Of a stretch of DNA of 64,000 nucleotides, positions 50,984-60,941 are shown in pieces. The position numbers and the translations under genes were made by a program. Position 1 is the first letter of the stretch, and each line of letters opens with the position of its first letter. The stretch spans positions 86,210-150,209 of the forward strand of contig NZ_RBXB01000004.1 of assembly GCF_003634775.1 (NCBI RefSeq). The letters are read 5' to 3'. This DNA comes from Chryseobacterium defluvii. Its GTDB lineage: Bacteria > Bacteroidota > Bacteroidia > Flavobacteriales > Weeksellaceae. Below the pieces are notes generated by a model. The model worked only from the letters and a program-made list of their open reading frames with translations, had not been told where the DNA came from and made no database searches.

Positions 50984-51012
50984 AAAAATCCCTCTCAAAA
51001 AATGAGAGGGAT
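50984..51012 (-). terminator. Terminator after the S9 peptidase gene
   Basis: On the minus strand, ATCCCTCTCA/TGAGAGGGAT followed by TTTT; it lies downstream of the 51068 stop codon. Confidence 0.9.
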
Positions 51013-51067
51013 GAATGATATTGTCAGACTCTTTATATTCCTGCGGAATGACAAAAGCCGTTTATTT

Positions 51068-53197
51068 TTATAAATTCTCCAGAATAAAATCCGTCATTTT
51101 CTGATATAGTTGCGGTCTTGTCTGTCCTCCGTAAATACTATGATTCTTATCCGGATAAGCCATGAATTCGAACTGTTTTTTATTTTGGATTAACGCTTCT
51201 GAGAATTCCATGGAGTTCTGGAAATGTACATTGTCATCCGCAGTTCCGTGGATCATTAAGAATTTTCCTTTCAGTAAGCTAGCGTATTCTGTTGGAGAGT
51301 TTTTATCATATCCGTCAGCATTCTCCTGTGGTGTCCTCATGAATCGCTCCGTATATACGGTATCATAATATCTCCAGTTGGTTACCGGTGCTACTGCAAT
51401 TCCGGCTTTGAAAACATCTGCGCCTTTGGTCATAGCCAAGCTGGTCATATAACCACCATAGCTCCATCCAAACATTCCGATTCTGCTTTTATCAATATAA
51501 GACTGGTTCCCGAACCATTTTGCAGCGGTAATCTGGTCTTCGATCTCATACTTTCCTAAATTCATGTAAGTTATTTTCTTGAACTTAACCCCTTTGTAAC
51601 CGGTTCCACGACCATCCACACAAGCTACAATATATCCTTTCTGAACCAGATGATTGAACCATAGGGCGTTTCCGTTATCCCAGGAATTGGCAACCTGCTG
51701 AGAGCCCGGCCCCGAATACTGAAACATAAATAACGGGTATTTTTTGGATGGGTCGAAATTTTTAGGCTTCATAATCCATGCATTCATCTGATCACCTGCT
51801 GAATTTGGAATCGTAATGAATTCTTTCACAACAAAATTATCAGCCTGAAGTTTTTTCAACTGATCGTTATTATTCTGTAGTTCTTTTACTGTTTTTCCGT
51901 TTCCGTCTTTTAAAACATATGTGTGAGGCCTTGCGGCAGTAGATGAGGTTTCTATGAAATAATTGTAGTTTTTGCTGAAATTAGCTGCATTATTCCCTTC
52001 AGCATTGGAAATCAACTGAGATTTTCCATTTTCAATATTGATCTTGGAAATTACCTTGTTGATACTTCCTTTTTCAGTGGTCTGAACATAAATCTCTTTA
52101 GACTTTGGATTATATCCGTAATAATCGGTTACTTCCCAGTTTCCTTTTGTTACCTGTTTTTTAAGTTTCCCGTCTTTATCATACCAGTATAAATGGCGGT
52201 TTCCATCCCTTTCCGAACCCCAAAGGAAAGAATTATCCTCTAAAAATTCAAGAGTTGGACCATCCATATCAATCCACTTTTCATCTGTTTCAGTAAACAA
52301 TTTTTGAACAGCTCCTGTTTTGGTATTGACTTTTAAAATATCCGCAGCGTTCTGAATTCTATCAGAGGTAATTAAAACAATTTCATCCGCTTTGGCCGTC
52401 TGAAGAACATTCGGGATATAATAATTCTTGAAAGAATTTAAATTTAGCGGAATTGTTTTTCCTGAATCCAAACGATATAATTGTGCGGTAACCACAGAAT
52501 TTTTCTCTCCGGCTTTAGGATACTTGTAACGCATTTCAGATGGATAAAGAGATTTTCCGTAAATAGGAATGTAAATTTCCGGAACTTCACTTTCGTTTGA
52601 TTTTACAAAAACAACGGCATCGGAGTTTTTCGTCCATTCATATTGTCTTGCATGCCCGAATTCTTCTTCATATACCCAGTCTCCCAATCCGTTAATAATT
52701 GAATTTTTCTTACCGTCAGTAGTAATCTGTGTGATTTTTCCTGAATTTAAATCCTGGTAAAATAAATTATTTTCAGCAATAAAGGCTACTTTAGTTGCAT
52801 CAGGAGAAAATCTGGGCTCCTGGACAGGTTTTCCATCATTTAAGCTGATTACTTTTCCGGATTTCAGATCTTTTACATCAAATTTTCCTAAAAAAGAATG
52901 TCTGTAAATGGGCTGGCTGTCTTTCAGCAAAAGAATTTTAGATTCATCATCAGAAAATTCGTAGCTCTCGAACTGCCCGTCAATAATATTACCTTCCTTT
53001 TGAGAGGTTTTATAGGAATATTTGGCAATTCCGCCCTGTTCTATGACTAAATAATTTTCACCATTTTTCATAGAAGTAATTCCGGCAATCCCTTTTCCAC
53101 GATAATATCCGGAATATATTTTATCTAAAGTGATTTCCTGCGCCAATACATTCTGAAAAGCAGCAGCAATAATAAGTGTTAATAAAATTTTTTTCAT
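51068..53197 (-). CDS. S9-family dipeptidyl peptidase
   Basis: A 709-residue exported serine peptidase with signal peptide (residues 1-19, cut near NVLA-QE). The N-terminal 430 residues form the DPP IV-type beta-propeller; the C-terminal alpha/beta-hydrolase domain has the catalytic set GMFGWSYGGYMTS (Ser), HGTADDNVHFQN (Asp) and YPDKNHSIYGG (His). It should release N-terminal dipeptides, which the adjacent POT transporters can import. It has its own terminator. Confidence 0.93.
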   Translation of the reverse strand: MKKILLTLIIAAAFQNVLAQEITLDKIYSGYYRGKGIAGITSMKNGENYLVIEQGGIAKYSYKTSQKEGNIIDGQFESYEFSDDESKILLLKDSQPIYRHSFLGKFDVKDLKSGKVISLNDGKPVQEPRFSPDATKVAFIAENNLFYQDLNSGKITQITTDGKKNSIINGLGDWVYEEEFGHARQYEWTKNSDAVVFVKSNESEVPEIYIPIYGKSLYPSEMRYKYPKAGEKNSVVTAQLYRLDSGKTIPLNLNSFKNYYIPNVLQTAKADEIVLITSDRIQNAADILKVNTKTGAVQKLFTETDEKWIDMDGPTLEFLEDNSFLWGSERDGNRHLYWYDKDGKLKKQVTKGNWEVTDYYGYNPKSKEIYVQTTEKGSINKVISKINIENGKSQLISNAEGNNAANFSKNYNYFIETSSTAARPHTYVLKDGNGKTVKELQNNNDQLKKLQADNFVVKEFITIPNSAGDQMNAWIMKPKNFDPSKKYPLFMFQYSGPGSQQVANSWDNGNALWFNHLVQKGYIVACVDGRGTGYKGVKFKKITYMNLGKYEIEDQITAAKWFGNQSYIDKSRIGMFGWSYGGYMTSLAMTKGADVFKAGIAVAPVTNWRYYDTVYTERFMRTPQENADGYDKNSPTEYASLLKGKFLMIHGTADDNVHFQNSMEFSEALIQNKKQFEFMAYPDKNHSIYGGQTRPQLYQKMTDFILENL

Positions 53198-53431
53198 TGT
53201 AATAGTAAAGAAATCCAAAGATATAAAATATTGTGAAAAGATGTGGCAAGTACTGTAAATAATGTATTTTGTGAAAATAAATATTGTATGAAATATATCA
53301 AATATTTGTGAATATTTTAATTTTAGCGAATTTTTTAATTGTTTGTGTTTGAAATAATTAATTTTTTTTATTTAATTGATTGTTGCGTAAAACAGGAAAT
53401 TATTTACATTTGTATAAACACAAAATGGTTT

Positions 53432-54868
53432 ATGGCCTCACATTATAACTTTGAGAAAAAACTCTGCTTTTTCTTTGTATTCATCTTTTCATACCACTTT
53501 GCACAGGTAGGTACTGAAACTGCTAAAATTGACAGTCTTCAAAAAAAAGAATTTGAAAGATTACAGGAAATAGGAGACTTTAAGGGCATTGTCTTGCAAG
53601 AACAGAAATTGATCAAAAAATCTGAAGAACTGCATTACACCAAAGGGGTTATTACAGGATATCTCAATATCGCAAGTTCATTAGTTGTCCTTAACAGAAA
53701 TAAAGAAAGTCTGCAATTTCTTGAAATTGCAGACCGGAAGTTGGAGGGCTATCATGATCCTTTGCTGAATACAAGATTGAATATAGTATATGCTAAAAAT
53801 TATTTTGCTTTAGGATTATATAAACAGTCTAAAGATGCTCTTAAAAAAGCCGAAAGAATTTCCCACGTTATTACCGATAGAGAGGAAAAAAAGAAACGGC
53901 TATATCTTATCTACACTTGGAAAAGAAAGAATTTCAGTAAAATGAATATGCCGGATTCTATCTTTAAGATGGAGCGTAAAAGCCTTATGCTATCACCGGA
54001 TCCTGAGCTCTATGCAGAAATCGCTGCAAGAAATCTGAACAATAAAAGAACAGATTCGGCAGAATATTACCTTGGAAAAGCTTTAGCATTGTGTCGTAAA
54101 TGTCCTGTAAGACAAAAGGCTATTGTTTTAGAAACTTATGGAAAATTATATATAGAAAAAAAGGAATATGAAAAAGCCCTCGAATATTTTTTCGAATCAT
54201 TGAAGATCAGCCAGAAGGGAGGCTTTACAAATGTAACCAGAGATACCTACAAGCTTATCTTTGAAACATACAAAATGATGAGCAATACTGAAAAAGAGAA
54301 TGAATATTTGAAAAAGTATACTTTTCTGAACGATAGTCTCAATGCAGTGGACAAAAGTGTTTTGATGATTCCTATAGAAAAGCTTTTGAAAGAGCATGCA
54401 CAGGCTGAGAAAAGAAGCAAGAGGAATCTTTACTATATGATTATCGGGATCATTTTAATCTGTATGGCTGCTATTTTAATTATCCTTACAATATATAAAA
54501 GAAAACAAGAGCAGAAGGATATACTTATTGTACAAAAAGAAGCGGAAACGGATATTCTCAAGAAGAAGCTAGATGATACACTGGAAAACGTAATGCAGCT
54601 TGCCATCAACAGAGATCCTTTATTCATTACCAAATTCAAAGAAACCTATTCCGAGTTTTATCATAACCTGACCCGGCAATATCCTGACCTGACATCTAAT
54701 GATTTGAAATTCTGCGCCTTCGTAAAACTTAATTTTTCCAATAAAGAGATTGCAGACTACGGGAATATGTCCATCCGGACAGTAGAATCAAAAAAATACA
54801 GGCTACGGAAAAAAATGAATCTTCCTTCTGATATTGATTTTAATGGATGGATAGCATCGTTATCATAA
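53432..54868 (+). CDS. TPR-transmembrane-LuxR-type regulator, copy 1
   Basis: A 478-residue protein. A signal peptide or anchor (residues 9-27) precedes a TPR-like helical repeat region (35-340, periplasmic), one membrane helix (about 342-365), a cytoplasmic coiled coil, and a C-terminal LuxR/GerE-type HTH with TSNDLKFCAFVKLNFSNKEI and MSIRTVESKKYRLRKKM. This is the Bacteroidota type of one-piece sensor and DNA-binding protein. The next gene is a paralogue of almost the same length. The ATG at 53432 (MASHYN) follows an unlikely upstream extension. Targets are unknown; the surface protein genes downstream are candidates. Confidence 0.85.
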   Translation: MASHYNFEKKLCFFFVFIFSYHFAQVGTETAKIDSLQKKEFERLQEIGDFKGIVLQEQKLIKKSEELHYTKGVITGYLNIASSLVVLNRNKESLQFLEIADRKLEGYHDPLLNTRLNIVYAKNYFALGLYKQSKDALKKAERISHVITDREEKKKRLYLIYTWKRKNFSKMNMPDSIFKMERKSLMLSPDPELYAEIAARNLNNKRTDSAEYYLGKALALCRKCPVRQKAIVLETYGKLYIEKKEYEKALEYFFESLKISQKGGFTNVTRDTYKLIFETYKMMSNTEKENEYLKKYTFLNDSLNAVDKSVLMIPIEKLLKEHAQAEKRSKRNLYYMIIGIILICMAAILIILTIYKRKQEQKDILIVQKEAETDILKKKLDDTLENVMQLAINRDPLFITKFKETYSEFYHNLTRQYPDLTSNDLKFCAFVKLNFSNKEIADYGNMSIRTVESKKYRLRKKMNLPSDIDFNGWIASLS

Positions 54869-54896
54869 ATATTTAATTTGTAATAATGTATAAAGT

Positions 54897-56336
54897 ATGG
54901 TTCAATTTTACAACGTAAAAAAAATATTATGTGCTTTCTTTTTATTATTCTCTTTATATTATTATGCACAGACAGGATTGGCAAATACAGCTCAAATTGA
55001 CAGCCTGCAAAAGTCTGTTTTTGATAGAATGATGAATCGGGGTGATTATAAAGGAATAGTCCTGCAGGAGCGGAAACTGATTTTGGATTGTCAAAAGCTC
55101 AATTATATCAAAGGGGAAACAGTAGGATACCTTAATCTTGCACATGCATTATGTGCACTGACAAGTAATAAAGAGAGCCTTTATTTTCTAAACATAGCTG
55201 ATAAAAAGCTTAAACACCTTCATGATGATGCACTGAAAGCTCGTATGAATCATTTATATGGAAGGAACTATTATTTTCTGGGATTATATGAGCAATCAAT
55301 TAAAAGTTTTAACAAATCTTTAGAGTTTGCCTATAAAATAAAAGATAAGGAAGAAAGAAAAAAAAGGATGTTTGCTGTCTATGACTGGAAAAGGTCAAGT
55401 TTTGGCTATTTGAATATGATGGATTCTGTTTATAGCAATGAGCGGAAATGTATGCAATTTCCTACACCAATGCTTTATATAGATATTGCTGAAAGACATT
55501 TGAAAACTAAAAATATTGATTCTGCTGAATACTATGTAAATAAAGCCCATAATCTTGCATTGTCAACTAAAAATTTATTTGAAGGAAAGTCCAACGTATT
55601 AAGAGCTTATGGTGAATTGTATATTGCTAAAGGAGAAAATGAAAGAGCATTGAAGTTTCTTTTTGAATCGTTGGCGATTACCAAAGAAATGGGAAACAAA
55701 AGAAGAAATCTTGAAGCCTATAAACTTATTGCCGAAGCTTATAAAAATATAAATGACGTTGAGAAGGAAAATGAATACCTTGAGAAGTATGCAAAATTAG
55801 AAGACAGTATTACTCTGGCAGACAAGGGCATTCTCAATATGTCCATAGAAAAATTCCTCAATGAGTATACAGAAAATGAGCAGAAAAATAAGAATAAACT
55901 CTACTATATTATTATTGCAGTTATTTTAGCAAGCACTGCTGTTATTCTTATTCTGTTTAATGTATATGAAAAAAAACAAAAACAAAAAGAAGCTAGGCTC
56001 AACCAAACTGATCTTGAGACCCATAAACTCAGGAAAAAGCTGGATTCTGCGTATGAAGAAGTAGTACAACTGGCGATCAGCAGAGATCCGTTATTCATGA
56101 CAAAATTTAAAGAAGTCTATGCTGAATTTTACCATAATCTTATTTCTGAATATCCTAATCTTACGGCCAATGATATAAAATTCTGTGCAATGGTAAAGCT
56201 TAATTTTTCGAATAAAGAAATTGCACAATACGATAATATGTCTATCCGTACCGTAGAATCAAAAAAATACAGGTTACGGAAAAAGTTAAATCTTGCGGCA
56301 GATACTGATTTTAATGGGTGGATCACGTCATTATAG
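54897..56336 (+). CDS. TPR-transmembrane-LuxR-type regulator, copy 2
   Basis: A 479-residue paralogue of the preceding gene, sharing the same order: signal anchor (6-24), TPR-like repeats (35-340), one membrane helix (about 343-362), coiled coil and C-terminal HTH with SNKEIAQYDNMSIRTVESKK. The segment DSLQKSVFDRMMNRGDYKGIVLQERKL mirrors the same place in copy 1. It starts 28 bases after copy 1 ends, so they are a tandem duplication in one transcript. Confidence 0.85.
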   Translation: MVQFYNVKKILCAFFLLFSLYYYAQTGLANTAQIDSLQKSVFDRMMNRGDYKGIVLQERKLILDCQKLNYIKGETVGYLNLAHALCALTSNKESLYFLNIADKKLKHLHDDALKARMNHLYGRNYYFLGLYEQSIKSFNKSLEFAYKIKDKEERKKRMFAVYDWKRSSFGYLNMMDSVYSNERKCMQFPTPMLYIDIAERHLKTKNIDSAEYYVNKAHNLALSTKNLFEGKSNVLRAYGELYIAKGENERALKFLFESLAITKEMGNKRRNLEAYKLIAEAYKNINDVEKENEYLEKYAKLEDSITLADKGILNMSIEKFLNEYTENEQKNKNKLYYIIIAVILASTAVILILFNVYEKKQKQKEARLNQTDLETHKLRKKLDSAYEEVVQLAISRDPLFMTKFKEVYAEFYHNLISEYPNLTANDIKFCAMVKLNFSNKEIAQYDNMSIRTVESKKYRLRKKLNLAADTDFNGWITSL

Positions 56337-56430
56337 TAATTTATTTAATCTTATAGGTTATAAACAAAGTTCAATTAAAATTCTATTGATACTCAGATAC
56401 AGGAAGTTTTTATAATGACACTGATTTAAC

Positions 56431-56570
56431 AGCAAGGCCATGATCTTCCCAAAACAAACAATCCGCATCTGAATATCATCAATCCTTTTGCTGGGATGAC
56501 CGTCTATGATAATGTGAAGCACCAGCTGGCAGTTTTCAATGGAACAGTATGGTCTTTCTGGAAACCTTAA
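56431..56570 (+). pseudogene. C-terminal remnant of a surface protein gene
   Basis: From AAGGCCATGATC to GGAAACCTTAA this stretch is almost the same as the 3' end of the gene at 59429-59950 (59811-59950), including CACCAGCTGGC and GGAACAGTATGG. It has no start and has lost a base in the CTTCCC run relative to the intact gene. It is the left end of a duplicated block that continues to about 56990. Confidence 0.8.
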
Positions 56571-56678
56571 ATTTTACAATGCAAATGAAAAATAACAGAT
56601 TCTAATTCCATAATGAAAAGCATCAGTTATTAATAGTTTGCATTAGAGAAAAATAGAGTTTAATGGTCAATATGCTAC

Positions 56679-56756
56679 CTACTGCAATTACACTGCTATT
56701 TTTACATAACCTTCTGTTTTTTAAATATTTATTGTATTGCAGTGTAATTGCAGTAG
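56679..56756. repeat. Inverted-repeat element IR-1
   Basis: An 18-bp perfect inverted repeat (56679-56696 and 56739-56756; core ACTGCAATTACACTGC) separated by 42 bases rich in T and A. The same element, 16 bp, is at 60060-60136, and a relative at 61031-61137. Confidence 0.85.
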
Positions 56757-56870
56757 ATGTATTTCCCTGTCTTAGCATTAGTTTTGATTGAGTTTTTGCA
56801 TCAGCTTAAATATTCTGGTTTGGATGTTTGGGAAGATCAAAATCAAAAAACACTTAAGAAAAAAAAACAG

Positions 56871-59396
56871 ATGAAAAAAATTATTACCCTTTTAGGGCTT
56901 ATTCCTTATAGGCCTCTTTTTGCTCAGGCTGGTAATGTAGGGATTAAAACCACAGCACCTGATTTTAATTGTAATATTGCAGTATTGAAATTCGGAGGTA
57001 TAGGTAATTATACCAGAAAAAAACTGCAATTTTTAATTAATTTCTTTGTTCTATGTTTATTCCTGTCAGTAGGTACAACAATAGTAAAAGCTCAGGATAC
57101 AGATGGAGATGGTATTGCCAATACAATAGATGCTGATGATGATAATGATGGAATTCTGGATACAGATGAAGGATCTGTTTGTTCAAACAACATTTTACAA
57201 TGGACGCAGGTCGAAAGTGATCCCCTGAGAAGCGGCTTTACCTTTGGCTATGGCGCAGACCCTTATGTAGGTGAATACTCGGACACAAGGGGTACTACGA
57301 TTGCTACGGCAGGCTTTTCAGTTCCCGGTGCCACTATTACAACCAATCAGTTATCTTTTCAGTTTTCCTTTGATGATTATTCCCACGGAGTAACCACCGA
57401 ACTTTGGATCAATGGAGTGCTGTACATGCGGATTGTTATTCCTGATGATAACAACCCCAGTCTTTACTATGTAGCAGACTATACCTCTCCAACAGTCTAT
57501 GCGCCGGTAACTTACTTTAACGGGGCCAGTGGAAATGTTTCGCAGGTAGCGGAGTCAAAACTAGATCCGCCGGCCAGTACAGGCGTAGTTGTTAGAACAC
57601 CAATTGTGGTCACTTTCCCTACTACACAAATCCTGGCATCAGGCAGTATCCAAATCCGGAATATTTCCCAACAAAGCTTGGCCGTTGCCGTTGAACAAAC
57701 AGGAGATTACAACTACTGGATCAGTATGCCTTACTGCTACCCAATGGATACAGATGGAGACGGAATTCCCAATCAATTGGATTTGGACAGTGATAATGAT
57801 GGCTGTTTTGATGCCTTGGAAGGAGATGAAAATGTTACTGTAGCCCAACTTAATGCTAATGGAAGCATTAACAGTGCAGTAGATGCACAGGGAGTTCCGG
57901 TTTTGGTTAACAGCGGAGGTGCGGCAGATGTTGGAAGTGACCAGGGACAGGGAATAGGAAGTTCAGCGAATTCGGCAATCAAGGATATCCAGTGCTTACC
58001 AAAATTCGGATGTACTTCCAGTATGTACCTTTCCCAAACGAATACCCTGTATAATATAGGTGCTTCAACTAATCCTTTTACATACACACAAATTGGTACA
58101 CCGGCTGCTTCAGACTATAATGCGATAGGGATTAATCCGCTTGACGGTTTCATGTACGGAATGATTAGCAGCTCCAGGAAAATTATCCGTATCAATGCCG
58201 ATGGTACCTATACTGATCTTGGAACAGTTGGGGGACTTCCGGGAGGTACTGCTAGCTATACTTCCGGAGAGATTGATAATTTAGGGAACTATTATATAAA
58301 AGTAGGTACAAATAACAACCAGATATATAAAGTAAACCTGACTACGTTAACTGCTACATTAGTTACACTTTCAACCAGTGTTACTTTACCTGATATGGCA
58401 TATAGTGTAACAACAGGACTTTTATATGGTGTTAACTCGGCCAACGGACAACTGGTATCCGTTAACCCGACTACAGGAATTGTAACTCCAATCGGAATTG
58501 CTCCGGGAGCTGCAAGTTTCGGAGCCATGTTCGCATCCAATACCGGAGAAATATTTGGGCTAGACAGTGCTGGTGGCTTTTACCAGTTCAATCTTACCAC
58601 GGGACAAAGGGTTCTGATCTCCAATGCACCTGTCAGTTCAGGAAATGATGGGGCGCATTGTGTTACCTCAGCTATATCTTTCGGCACTGATTTGTATGTT
58701 ACCAAAACGGACGGAACATTGAATTATACTCCGGGAACTACTACTACTTATACTATAGTTGTAGGGAATAACGGACCATTTGGAGTTTTAGGGGCTACTG
58801 TTTCAGATGCTGTTCCTGCCGGAATTCCCGCTGCGAATGTCAGTTATACTGCAGTTGTGGCTGGTGGAGCTACTACATCCGTATCCGGAACGCAATCCGG
58901 AGCAATTAATGATCTGGTGAGTCTCACGGTTGGAGGAACTGTAACGTATACTGTTGTAGTGAATATCCCTCTTGCTTATTCAGGAAACCTTGTTAATACG
59001 GTAACGGTTACTCCTCCTTCTAATACAACTGAAATTAATAATGCCAATAATACGGCAACAGATACAGATATCCAGGCAGTATGCTACAAACCTGCAGTGA
59101 CAGCCGGAACAGCACTGGATACCAAGCATGGGATTACGGCATTAGGAAGAGCAGGAGTTAACATGGGCAACTGGCCGATGGTGAGAAAAGGAGCCTGGAC
59201 GGCTCTTGAATCTAAAACCAAAGGATTTGTAGTGAACAGGATTCCTACTACCGCTCAGGTAAATGCTATTGCCAATCCTGTAGAAGGAATGATGGTATAT
59301 GATGAAGAAGCTGACTGCTTAAAAATCTATACCACTACAGATAATGGTGCTACATTCAGCTGGCTATGCTTTACCACACAAACGTGTCCAAATTAA
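56871..59396 (+). CDS. Chimeric secreted surface protein with DUF11 domain
   Basis: An 841-residue protein from the ATG at 56871. Residues 1-19 are a signal peptide with LLGLIPYRPLFAQ, a copy of the N-terminus of the 60246 gene, and the following GNVGIKTTAP also belongs to that copy. About 60 residues on, a second signal-like segment LINFFVLCLFLSVGTTIVKA begins a different protein, so the gene is a fusion. TTG at 56985 could be the original start. Then come TDGDGIANTIDADDDNDGILD (split here as TSP3-type calcium repeats), a propeller-like region, and a DUF11 domain (about 620-710) with VVGNNGPFGVLGATVSDAVP. It is probably surface-exposed. Confidence 0.75.
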   Translation: MKKIITLLGLIPYRPLFAQAGNVGIKTTAPDFNCNIAVLKFGGIGNYTRKKLQFLINFFVLCLFLSVGTTIVKAQDTDGDGIANTIDADDDNDGILDTDEGSVCSNNILQWTQVESDPLRSGFTFGYGADPYVGEYSDTRGTTIATAGFSVPGATITTNQLSFQFSFDDYSHGVTTELWINGVLYMRIVIPDDNNPSLYYVADYTSPTVYAPVTYFNGASGNVSQVAESKLDPPASTGVVVRTPIVVTFPTTQILASGSIQIRNISQQSLAVAVEQTGDYNYWISMPYCYPMDTDGDGIPNQLDLDSDNDGCFDALEGDENVTVAQLNANGSINSAVDAQGVPVLVNSGGAADVGSDQGQGIGSSANSAIKDIQCLPKFGCTSSMYLSQTNTLYNIGASTNPFTYTQIGTPAASDYNAIGINPLDGFMYGMISSSRKIIRINADGTYTDLGTVGGLPGGTASYTSGEIDNLGNYYIKVGTNNNQIYKVNLTTLTATLVTLSTSVTLPDMAYSVTTGLLYGVNSANGQLVSVNPTTGIVTPIGIAPGAASFGAMFASNTGEIFGLDSAGGFYQFNLTTGQRVLISNAPVSSGNDGAHCVTSAISFGTDLYVTKTDGTLNYTPGTTTTYTIVVGNNGPFGVLGATVSDAVPAGIPAANVSYTAVVAGGATTSVSGTQSGAINDLVSLTVGGTVTYTVVVNIPLAYSGNLVNTVTVTPPSNTTEINNANNTATDTDIQAVCYKPAVTAGTALDTKHGITALGRAGVNMGNWPMVRKGAWTALESKTKGFVVNRIPTTAQVNAIANPVEGMMVYDEEADCLKIYTTTDNGATFSWLCFTTQTCPN

Positions 59397-59428
59397 TACA
59401 ACATTCAATAATTGATAACAATAAGAAG

Positions 59429-59950
59429 ATGAAAAAAATATTCATACCTATATTTGCCTTTATTTCCGCCTGTGTTTATTCACAGGTGGCCATAGGCAAA
59501 AGCTCAGTAACAAATTCCTCTGTTTCTTTAGAATTCGGAAATACTGAATCAAAAGGACTCCTGTTACCTTGGGTAACCTCTGCAGGAGCAGTATCAGGAG
59601 CCGTGGATGGGACTATGATCTATGACACTGCGGATAAAAAAGTAAAATACAGGAAGAACGGCAGCTGGTTTGATCTTAGCACAGATACAACAGGAACAGT
59701 GAATACAGTGTTGCAGGATCCGCTTTCGGAGCAGGCAACTGCAAAGACCGTTATAGGATCTAATGCTGTAGCAGATACGACTCCGGGCATTCTGGTATTA
59801 TCAGATACCAATAAGGCCATGATCCTTCCCAAAGTAGACAGTCCGCATTTAAATATCATCAATCCTGCCCCGGGGATGATCGTTTATGATAATGTGAAGC
59901 ACCAGCTGGCTGTTTTCAATGGAACAGTATGGTCTTTCTGGAAACCTTAA
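59429..59950 (+). CDS. Secreted surface protein of unknown function
   Basis: A 173-residue protein with a signal peptide (residues 1-17, FISACVYSQVA). It carries SKGLLLPWVTSAGAVSGAVD and ADKKVKYRKNGSWFDLS, a beta-rich pattern repeated with variation in VDSPHLNIINPAPGMIVYD and HQLAVFNGTVWSFWKP. Such short proteins are common in Chryseobacterium surface loci. The start at the ATG at 59429 gives the signal peptide. Its 3' end is duplicated at 56431-56570. Confidence 0.75.
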   Translation: MKKIFIPIFAFISACVYSQVAIGKSSVTNSSVSLEFGNTESKGLLLPWVTSAGAVSGAVDGTMIYDTADKKVKYRKNGSWFDLSTDTTGTVNTVLQDPLSEQATAKTVIGSNAVADTTPGILVLSDTNKAMILPKVDSPHLNIINPAPGMIVYDNVKHQLAVFNGTVWSFWKP

Positions 59951-60059
59951 ATCTTACAATGCAAATAAAAAAATAACAGATTCTAATTCCACAATGAAAA
60001 GCATCAGTTATTAATAGTTTGCATTATATAAAAATAGGATTTAATAGTCTACAGGCTAC

Positions 60060-60136
60060 CTACTGCAATTACACTGCTGTTTTTTACATAACTTTCTGGT
60101 TTTTAAATATTTATTGTATTGCAGTGTAATTGCAGT
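60060..60136. repeat. Inverted-repeat element IR-2
   Basis: CTACTGCAATTACACTGC at 60060-60077 and GCAGTGTAATTGCAGT at 60121-60136, with 43 bases between. It is the second copy of IR-1 inside the duplicated block. Confidence 0.85.
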
Positions 60137-60245
60137 GAATGTATTTTCACATCAGAGCATTAGATTTGCTTGAGTTCTTGTATTGGATCATAATATCCAG
60201 GACCAGATAAAAAAAATAAAAACAACTAAGTAAAAATGAATACAG

Positions 60246-60941
60246 ATGAAAAAATTTATTACCTTTTTAGGGCTTATTTCTTATGGAGTCCTTTTTGCTC
60301 AGACCGGAAATGTAGGGATTGACACAACAGCACCTACAGAACGACTAGATATAGGCTCCGGAAATGTGCGAATACGTGATATCAATACCAATAATGGGGA
60401 CAGTACTACCGATAAACTGGTAGTAGCAGACAGCAACGGCGTTTTAAAAACGGCAACCAAGCAACCTTCTCTGCTGCAGGGTGGTACTTTTGCAGATCAG
60501 GTAACCACCACACAAAGAGCCACATCAGCTAATGGTGTTAATGATATTGTAGATATGATGTCAAAGACTTTTATAGTAAGTAAAATATCTATTGTCACAC
60601 TTTCATATCAGCTTTCCTGGAATATCCCATCCTTACCAGGACTTAATGAACCTGGTCTAAAAAAAGTAGGTTCGTATTTGTCTTTTACAGGTTTGCCATC
60701 AGGAAGCAGTTTATCTAATGCTCCATTTGCATATCAATCTATTCCATTGAATGTGACATCCGATTTGGGAGTAGCAGGATTCAATGTTTTCTCCAGTTCG
60801 CATACTTTGCAGCTAACACCGGGAACATATACCGTAACCCTTCGCGGAGAATTCAGAAATCCTACGACAACCAACCGATCAATTGATTTTGGAGGCAGTG
60901 GCACTGATTTTTTAACCATTACTGCAATAGGAGTCAATTAA
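60246..60941 (+). CDS. Secreted surface protein of unknown function
   Basis: A 231-residue protein with signal peptide MKKFITFLGLISYGVLFAQ (cut after FAQ). Then comes the motif TGNVGIDTTAPTERLDIG, typical of Bacteroidota surface or tail-fibre-like proteins, a degenerate repeat GNVRIRDINTNNGDST, and a beta-rich C-terminal domain (residues 95-231). It is downstream of IR-2 and upstream of IR-3. Its N-terminal region is duplicated in the chimeric gene at 56871. Confidence 0.75.
   Translation: MKKFITFLGLISYGVLFAQTGNVGIDTTAPTERLDIGSGNVRIRDINTNNGDSTTDKLVVADSNGVLKTATKQPSLLQGGTFADQVTTTQRATSANGVNDIVDMMSKTFIVSKISIVTLSYQLSWNIPSLPGLNEPGLKKVGSYLSFTGLPSGSSLSNAPFAYQSIPLNVTSDLGVAGFNVFSSSHTLQLTPGTYTVTLRGEFRNPTTTNRSIDFGGSGTDFLTITAIGVN

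Noticed and set aside
56757..56870. Start of the chimeric surface gene at the ATG at 56757
   Set aside because: That ATG directly abuts the inverted-repeat arm, and the following 38 residues lack a signal peptide; the ATG at 56871 corresponds to the start of the intact homologue at 60246.
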